34,415 bases of DNA, taken from contig DXIF01000017.1 in NCBI GenBank assembly GCA_019113025.1, forward strand, positions 1 through 34,415, written 5' to 3'. A program made the position numbers and the translations under genes. This DNA comes from Candidatus Anaerobiospirillum stercoravium. Its GTDB lineage: Bacteria > Pseudomonadota > Gammaproteobacteria > Enterobacterales > Succinivibrionaceae. Shown here piece after piece: positions 26,701 to 31,879 of the stretch. Under the pieces are notes generated by a model. It made no database searches, was not told where the DNA came from, and worked only from the letters and a program-made list of their open reading frames with translations. Each line of letters starts with the position of its first letter. Position 1 is the first letter of the stretch.

Positions 26701-28401
26701 ATGAGCAAAACTGAGCATCCCGTTGCCCCATTAGGCCTACCGGGCCTCAATGCGCAGCGTAATAAACGCAATGATGGCAGCATTCGTTACGCGATTCGCT
26801 ATCGGAGCGAAAAGACTGGTAAATTTGTCACCATCGGCCATATCGAAGGGGGCCAAGAGGTCGGCCCGATCGTCTTCAAAGAAGATTTTATCGCGCGCTT
26901 TCCTCAGCTCAAGAAGGTCACGGTGCTGCGCAAAGACGATCGCAGCTATGTCTACTGCGACAACGACCACGCCCCGGGTAAGGGCAAGGCCAAGACCAAG
27001 ACCTGCGCCACTAAGGCCAAAGCTAGCACTGCCAAGGGCAAGGCCAAGACCACCAAGACCAAGGCCGCCGCTCAGACTAAGGCTACGGCTCAGTCCAAGA
27101 CTAAGACTCAAACCAAGGCTGAAGCTCAGAACACGCTAGCCTCCGAGCTGATCGATCGCATCATGGAGCAAGATCCCCAAATGGGCACCCTCTTGCAGGA
27201 GATGGTGGGACAACATCTGCTTCAAGAGATGCACAAGGCGTCCGGTTTAGGCGAGCTTGATCTTAAGCTGGGCCAAGGCTTAGCTGCACTGGGCTTAGAT
27301 GCCTGCGCCGCTGATGACACTTTTACCAGCCTCGCAGACTCCGTTACCTCACCCAGCCAAATGCGGGCCATGTTCCAACAGATGAACCCTAAGGCCGAGC
27401 GCGATGCCTACTTTAAGGATGTGCTCCTGAACAAGGCGCAGCTCCCCGCGCACGGCATCGCCCTGTATTGCTTTAATACCGCCGACTTCTCCCCGTTCAA
27501 GCCCACCTTCCCTAATGCTAAAACCAAGGGCAAGGAGATGCCTGAGGGCGAGATTCCGGCCCACTTAATCTACCTGATCGACTATCACGACAATACGGTG
27601 CTGTACTTTGGGCCGTCGCAGTACGGGATCGATCAGATGCCAGACTTCTTAGGTCAGGCTCAACAGACCTACGACCACTTGCTTAAGATGCAAGGCAAGA
27701 AGCCTCAGAGCAAGAAGACTAAGCAGACTAAGAGCGCAACTGCCGAGCGCCCGATTATCTGCCATGGCGGCATCTTAAGCGACGCTTCGCTGCTGCTGTC
27801 CTCCTGCCAAACCGGCTTTGAGGTGCTGGGACGACTTAACAACCACTCCGAGTACGCCCAACGCGCCATTGCTTACGCCCTCAGCCAAGGCATGCATCTG
27901 GGCAAGGGCGCCGAGCAGTACGACGAGCTGGCGGGTATCTATCACTTGGCGCTGCCTGAGCAGCTTTGCCCTAAGATCGCCACGCCTCAAGGCGAGAAAA
28001 CCTTGTATCTGCATGTGCAGGTGATGCCGGACTTCTTCAACTACAGTGAAGTCAACGCGCTCAAGGCGGCAGGCATCATGGTCGCAAGCGGCAAGTTAAC
28101 CAAGGCCCGCTCTGAGGAGCTGCGCGCTCAGGGCTTTAAGCACTGGTGCTATATCTTAGCGAGTACCGCGCCGATCGATGGCCGGAGCATGCTAGATGCC
28201 TACTGGGAGCATGGCGCGCTGCAAGACGAGCTGGAGGAGCTGTACCACAGCCCACTGCTTGAGATCTGCCGCGGCCACGAGCGCGCCACCTTCATGGGCT
28301 CGCTCTTGATGATGGTGCAAGCAACTTGCAACGCCGATAACGATCCGATGCTGCTCAGACTCGCCCAGCAATTAGCCGAACGCAGCCGCTACCTGCGCTA
28401 A
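26701..28401 (+). CDS. IS1634/IS4-type transposase-derived protein with Lys-rich insert, catalytic residues absent
   Basis: This is a soluble protein of 566 residues. The N terminus (SIRYAIRYRSEKTGKFVTIG, about 27-46) resembles the beta-rich start of IS1634-type transposases. A Lys/Ala/Thr-rich segment (about 93-141) resembles the tail of histone H1 and should bind DNA non-specifically; a shorter basic patch lies at 331-346. The DDE-fold landmarks are recognisable, but the acidic residues are replaced. The usual LYDTT position reads LYCFNT (Cys257), the ADRG position reads CHGG (His355, before ILSDASLLL), and the YxxRWxIE helix reads YWEHGALQ (Gln508). The terminal HERATFMGSLLMMVQ matches the helix that follows in such enzymes. 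A transposase with none of its catalytic acids should be inactive, yet the frame is intact. AAGGA precedes the ATG by about 11 bases. A double-hairpin terminator follows. The assignment is by eye. Confidence 0.6.
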   Translation: MSKTEHPVAPLGLPGLNAQRNKRNDGSIRYAIRYRSEKTGKFVTIGHIEGGQEVGPIVFKEDFIARFPQLKKVTVLRKDDRSYVYCDNDHAPGKGKAKTKTCATKAKASTAKGKAKTTKTKAAAQTKATAQSKTKTQTKAEAQNTLASELIDRIMEQDPQMGTLLQEMVGQHLLQEMHKASGLGELDLKLGQGLAALGLDACAADDTFTSLADSVTSPSQMRAMFQQMNPKAERDAYFKDVLLNKAQLPAHGIALYCFNTADFSPFKPTFPNAKTKGKEMPEGEIPAHLIYLIDYHDNTVLYFGPSQYGIDQMPDFLGQAQQTYDHLLKMQGKKPQSKKTKQTKSATAERPIICHGGILSDASLLLSSCQTGFEVLGRLNNHSEYAQRAIAYALSQGMHLGKGAEQYDELAGIYHLALPEQLCPKIATPQGEKTLYLHVQVMPDFFNYSEVNALKAAGIMVASGKLTKARSEELRAQGFKHWCYILASTAPIDGRSMLDAYWEHGALQDELEELYHSPLLEICRGHERATFMGSLLMMVQATCNADNDPMLLRLAQQLAERSRYLR

Positions 28402-28501
28402 GCGCGCTGACGCGTAAGATGCGTAAAGCGCGAGCGCAAAGCGCTCACTAAAGCGCCAGCGCGCACCTGTGCGCTTCAACCAAAAAAACGGCGCCCGATC
28501 G

Positions 28502-28557
28502 GCCCAAGGCCCCACGGCCTTGGGCTGCAAAAAAGGCAGCTGTCAGCTGCCTTTTTT
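28502..28557. terminator. Double-hairpin bidirectional terminator
   Basis: The first hairpin has a perfect 10-bp stem, GCCCAAGGCC (28502-28511) with GGCCTTGGGC (28516-28525), and a 4-base loop. The second is GGCAGCTG/CAGCTGCC flanked by six A (28529-28534) on the left and six T (28552-28557) on the right. It can therefore stop transcription from both sides, between the convergent genes ending at 28401 and 28607. Confidence 0.92.
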
Positions 28558-28606
28558 GCTTGGGGCGCGCTCACAAGCGCGCCTTCCCCTTAGGCGCGGC
28601 TAGTCG

Positions 28607-29017
28607 TTAGCGCTGGGTATCAGCAATGGTAAAGGAAGAGTCCTTAAGGCGCACGAAGGTCACTTCCTCGTAGCCGTCCTCATTTTCCTTAGGCACGTAA
28701 TCGGTGAACTTGAGATTGGTCTTGACCCAAGCTCGCTTGACCTCGTCGGAGTCACTGGGCTTGAGCTCGCAATCATGGTAGATAAAGACATCGTGGACGT
28801 CATTGGCGCCCTTTAAAATGACTGGGCCCTCTTCGCCGGGTAAAAAGACATACCAACCAATAGTGAGCCACTTGGTCTTATCGATACGAGCATTAAAGGC
28901 GACCGAGCAGTCTTCGCTGCTCTCGTTTTTGATATCGACTCGGACGTCAGCATGGGCAAGTGGCAGCGCTAACAGACTTAGCACCGGAACTAAGGCCAAG
29001 GCGATTTTCTTAACCAT
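28607..29017 (-). CDS. Small secreted protein (DUF1036-like)
   Basis: This 136-residue protein has a signal peptide of about 24 residues (KKIALALVPVLSLLALPLAHA), so it is exported. The mature part begins with VRVDIKNESSEDCSVAFNA, and TIGWYVFLPGEE and VFIYHDCE follow. This pattern resembles DUF1036 proteins, which have a conserved W...G strand followed by a YxYxE-like strand. It has two Cys residues in the mature part that could form a disulfide, for example made by the DsbA-like protein (inference). ATG 29017 is chosen because GGAG precedes it by 7 bases; a TTG two codons earlier is less likely. The terminator shared with the convergent gene lies about 50 bp downstream. Confidence 0.7.
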   Translation of the reverse strand: MVKKIALALVPVLSLLALPLAHADVRVDIKNESSEDCSVAFNARIDKTKWLTIGWYVFLPGEEGPVILKGANDVHDVFIYHDCELKPSDSDEVKRAWVKTNLKFTDYVPKENEDGYEEVTFVRLKDSSFTIADTQR

Positions 29018-29196
29018 GGACAAACTCCAACATTAGGCTAACCTCAAGCCGCATGATAAAAGGCACCAGCACAAAACGCAACTGAGCACAACTAAGCGCA
29101 GAGCGCCTCACGGCCACAGCCAAGGCCAAGGCCAAGGCCAAGGCCAAGCTTTAGCGCCTACGCGGGCCATATGTCATTTTTGGGGGCCCAAAAACG
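29018..29196. other. Spacer with GCCAAG repeat
   Basis: The spacer is short and lies between the secreted-protein gene and the tRNA operon terminator. It contains five GCCAAG units (29119-29148). It probably also holds the promoter of the secreted-protein gene, which I could not pinpoint. Confidence 0.5.
29119..29148 (+). repeat. GCCAAG hexamer repeat, 5 copies
   Basis: Five identical head-to-tail GCCAAG units lie in an intergenic region. Confidence 0.95.
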
Positions 29197-29221
29197 ACAA
29201 AAGACAGGGTTAACCTGTCTT
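29197..29221 (-). terminator. Terminator of the tRNA operon
   Basis: Read leftward, AAGACAGG pairs with CCTGTCTT around a 5-base loop. TTTTGTCGTTTTT follows. It lies 10 bases beyond the last tRNA. Confidence 0.8.
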
Positions 29222-29230
29222 CGCGCTGGT

Positions 29231-29306
29231 TGGAGGACGGTGCCAGGGTCGAACTGGCATTTTTTGATTTGCAATCAAACGTAATCAGCCGTTATACGAA
29301 CCGTCC
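29231..29306 (-). tRNA. tRNA-Cys(GCA), downstream copy
   Basis: This 76-base tRNA includes an encoded CCA. The acceptor is GGACGGT paired with ACCGTCC, followed by T as discriminator, which is the known cysteine identity base. The anticodon loop TTGCAAA sits between TTTGA and TCAAA, giving GCA. The T arm is GCCAG-TTCGACC-CTGGC. The sequence is identical to the other Cys copy in this operon. Confidence 0.95.
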
Positions 29307-29330
29307 AAAAAACCAAATTGTCTGCACTTA

Positions 29331-29419
29331 TGGTGCGAAAGGTCGGGGTCGAACCGACACGGTTGTCACCAACCGAGGGATTTTAAGTCCCTTGCGTCTA
29401 CCAATTTCGCCACTCTCGC
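29331..29419 (-). tRNA. tRNA-Leu(TAA)
   Basis: This 89-base tRNA includes an encoded CCA. The acceptor is GCGAGAG with CTTTCGC and discriminator A. The anticodon loop CTTAAAA between GGGA and TCCC gives TAA. The long variable arm (TTGGTGACAACC) is typical of leucine tRNAs. It lies between two identical tRNA-Cys genes. Confidence 0.95.
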
Positions 29420-29428
29420 ATCCCAAAG

Positions 29429-29504
29429 TGGAGGACGGTGCCAGGGTCGAACTGGCATTTTTTGATTTGCAATCAAACGTAATCAGCCGTTATACGAACC
29501 GTCC
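29429..29504 (-). tRNA. tRNA-Cys(GCA), upstream copy
   Basis: This is the first gene of the operon and is identical over 76 bases to the copy at 29231-29306. It has the same T discriminator, GCA anticodon and encoded CCA. Confidence 0.95.
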
Positions 29505-29539
29505 ATGTTGTTGACGCTAGCGCGTCGCAACGGGGATGT

Positions 29540-29568
29540 ATTCTACGCAAGCGCATATCCCATGTCAA
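29540..29568 (-). promoter_or_regulatory. Near-consensus promoter of the tRNA operon
   Basis: On the minus strand, TTGACA (29568-29563) and TAGAAT (29545-29540) are separated by exactly 17 bases. A GC-rich stretch (CCCCG) follows the -10, as in growth-rate-controlled stable RNA promoters. Transcription should start near 29533, about 30 bases before the first tRNA. Confidence 0.88.
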
Positions 29569-29911
29569 CACTGCCCCCTGATTTTACGCTCAACCTAAGC
29601 ATCAGCGTACCTGCGCGCGCTGCTTTAGCCGCGCCACCCTTCCCATAAATAAGCGCAGCAACTGTGACCTTCGCCCCACTCCCACGCTCTAATTTTTTCT
29701 TTAACCTGAAATCTCCCCAACAAAGCATCCCCCACCGCCTAGAGCCTGGGCCCGGCCCAAAGCCCTTGCCCAGCTCTTGCACTGGGGGGCACGTGGCACT
29801 AAGCTTGAGACCAAGCTTAAGCTGCAGCTTGAGCCCGCAAGTCTTGGTCTTAAGACTTGGTGTTAAGACTTGGTCTTAAGACTTGGGTGTGGCACGGTAT
29901 AAGGAGCGGTC
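29569..29911. other. Intergenic region between tRNA promoter and xseA
   Basis: No gene is seen in this roughly 340 bp. The right part is rich in CTTAAG and AAGCTT words and ends in a 13-bp tandem repeat (29850-29888) just before the xseA ribosome site. Confidence 0.5.
29850..29888 (+). repeat. 13-bp tandem repeat before xseA
   Basis: Three units of TTAAGACTTGGTS type start at 29850, 29863 and 29876. Together with the preceding AAGTCTTGGTC they create AAGTCTT/AAGACTT inverted repeats, so the xseA leader could form alternative hairpins. The last unit ends 12 bases before the ribosome site. Confidence 0.85.
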
Positions 29912-31879
29912 ATGACCCCCACAACGGATTTAACAGCCTTTGAGCATGAGGCGATGAGCGTCTCGCAGGCCTTAGAGCAGGCCAATTACCACCTCAATCA
30001 GATGGGGCGCATCTTGGTCATTGGCGAAATCTCGCAGCTGACGGCGCGCAATCACTGGTACTTTACCTTAAAGGATCCCCAGAGCGTCATCTCCTGCATC
30101 ATGTTCGCAGGCAGCAACCAAGACGTCACCTTTACTCCCGCCGTCGGACAAAAGGTCCTAATCGTGGGTGCCCCCACCGTCTATCCCAAGACGGGACGCA
30201 TGCAGCTGCGCGCCGACATCATGCAGCTCGCCGGCCGCGGCCGCATCATGGAAGAGCTCAAAGAGCGCGAGCAAATGCTGCGCGCCGAGGGCTGGTTTAA
30301 TCCTGAACATAAGCGCAAGCTGCCGCGCCTTATCAGCCATGTTGGCGTCGTGACCTCCTGCGATGGCCGCGTGATCGATGACATCATCTTCAATGCCACC
30401 CGGCGTAACCCGCTCATCAAACTCACCTTCTTTGATACCTTGGTGCAAGGCCCCAATGCCCCGCAAGCGCTGGTAAGTGCGCTCACCTGCGCCTACCACC
30501 TGGCAACTGCGGGCATCTTGCCGCCTAATATGCCGGGCAAGCTCAAGCGCTACTACATCCAAAGTGGCCAAGTTCAGCCCAACTTAGATGCCATCATCAT
30601 TGGCCGCGGGGGCGGCTCCTTTGAAGACTTGCTGTGCTTTTCTGATGCCGACGTAGTGCGCTTAGTGGGCATGGCGCCGGTGCCCATTATCTCGGCCGTA
30701 GGTCACGATGAAGACCGCCCAATCTGCGATTTGTCGGCCGACCTACGCGCCAGCACCCCAACTGCGGCCGCTGAGCTCATCACTCCCATTACCCGCAGCC
30801 AGATGTTGACCTGCTTAGAGCAGCTCACCACGCGCGCTCATAACGTCATGCTGACCCAATTAGATGAGCTCCAAGCGCGCAGCGAGCATGCCGGCGAGCG
30901 CCTTGACCTCAATTTACAGGGCTTAGTGCTAAGCCGCGTCCAGCAAGCGCAGATGAAGCTTGAGCTTTTGCAGGAGCAATCCCACCGTCAAGTAAGCTCG
31001 CGCCTTGAGGGCTACGAGCAGCGTCTCCTGCGCCTTGAGGGGAGCTTAAAGGCGCATAGCCCCGGGCAGCAAGCGGCGCACCAAGCGCAGCGCTTACAAG
31101 CAGCGCTCTATCGCTTAGAGCAAGTACCCGCACGCCTAACGCGTCTTAACACTCAAGCCCAATACCTCGAACACCAGCTTGAACACAGCGCCCACACTTT
31201 ACAAGAGCGCTTAACGCGCCAAGTCCAGAGCGTCACGACCCAGCTCCCCCAGCGCTTAACGCAGGCGGTGGACTATCAGGTCAAGGCCTGGGGACAGCGC
31301 GCGGCGCAGCTGAGCGTGCGCCTGATGAGCCACCACACCGCTTTAGAACAGCGCTTGCTCATCAGTGCCACCCAGCTGCGCTTTGAGCTCATGGCGCGCC
31401 TCGAGCGGGCCTTAAATGCGCACCTCGCGCGCACTAAGGCGCGCTGCGCCGACGGCTTGGTCACACAAAGCTCGGAGCTCATCACGCGTAAGCTTCAAAG
31501 CCGCGCGCAGCAGCTACAGCAACTTGAGCAGCGCTGCGCCTACTGCTATGAGCACCAGATTGCCCCCGCGCTGAGCGCGCACCGCACTAAGCTGACCGCC
31601 CTCTCCTCCCAATTAGAAGGCTTAAACCCGCTCTATCAGCTAAGCCGCGGCCTGTCGATCACCACCCTCGATGGCGTCCACTCAGTCTCAGGGGCTCAGC
31701 TGAGCGTGGGCAGCACGCTTGTGACCTTGATGCTGGGCTACCAGGTCACCTCAACCGTCACCGCGATTACCCCCGACGCGCAGTTGCAACCGCAGCACAC
31801 TGCCGCGCCGCGCACCACAGCGCAGTGCACTGCAGCTGAGGCAAGCTCCGACGCCCCGGCCGCTGCGGGCAACGACTAA
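29912..31879 (+). CDS. xseA: Exodeoxyribonuclease VII large subunit, with long C-terminal extension
   Basis: XseA forms the catalytic core of exonuclease VII, which degrades single-stranded DNA from both ends with several small XseB subunits. The 655-residue protein has the N-terminal OB-fold (about 14-115, with LVIGEISQLTARNHWYFTLK), then the nuclease domain with HVGVVTS (about 143), IIGRGGGSFEDL (about 229-240), SAVGHDED (about 260-267) and DLRASTPTAAAE (about 275-286). The usual VGHETD is VGHDED here. An insert of about 25 residues precedes the RGGGS motif. The length is about 200 residues more than the E. coli protein (456). The added part is a Gln/Leu/Arg-rich helical region (about 300-560) that probably lengthens the coiled-coil arm that binds XseB. 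AAGGAG stands 5 bases before ATG. No xseB is adjacent. The stop overlaps the convergent gene as CTAA. Confidence 0.92.
   Translation: MTPTTDLTAFEHEAMSVSQALEQANYHLNQMGRILVIGEISQLTARNHWYFTLKDPQSVISCIMFAGSNQDVTFTPAVGQKVLIVGAPTVYPKTGRMQLRADIMQLAGRGRIMEELKEREQMLRAEGWFNPEHKRKLPRLISHVGVVTSCDGRVIDDIIFNATRRNPLIKLTFFDTLVQGPNAPQALVSALTCAYHLATAGILPPNMPGKLKRYYIQSGQVQPNLDAIIIGRGGGSFEDLLCFSDADVVRLVGMAPVPIISAVGHDEDRPICDLSADLRASTPTAAAELITPITRSQMLTCLEQLTTRAHNVMLTQLDELQARSEHAGERLDLNLQGLVLSRVQQAQMKLELLQEQSHRQVSSRLEGYEQRLLRLEGSLKAHSPGQQAAHQAQRLQAALYRLEQVPARLTRLNTQAQYLEHQLEHSAHTLQERLTRQVQSVTTQLPQRLTQAVDYQVKAWGQRAAQLSVRLMSHHTALEQRLLISATQLRFELMARLERALNAHLARTKARCADGLVTQSSELITRKLQSRAQQLQQLEQRCAYCYEHQIAPALSAHRTKLTALSSQLEGLNPLYQLSRGLSITTLDGVHSVSGAQLSVGSTLVTLMLGYQVTSTVTAITPDAQLQPQHTAAPRTTAQCTAAEASSDAPAAAGND

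Noticed and set aside
29230..29514. A 94-codon rightward open frame across the tRNA cluster
   Set aside because: It lies antisense to three complete tRNA genes and repeats itself only because the tRNA-Cys gene is duplicated.
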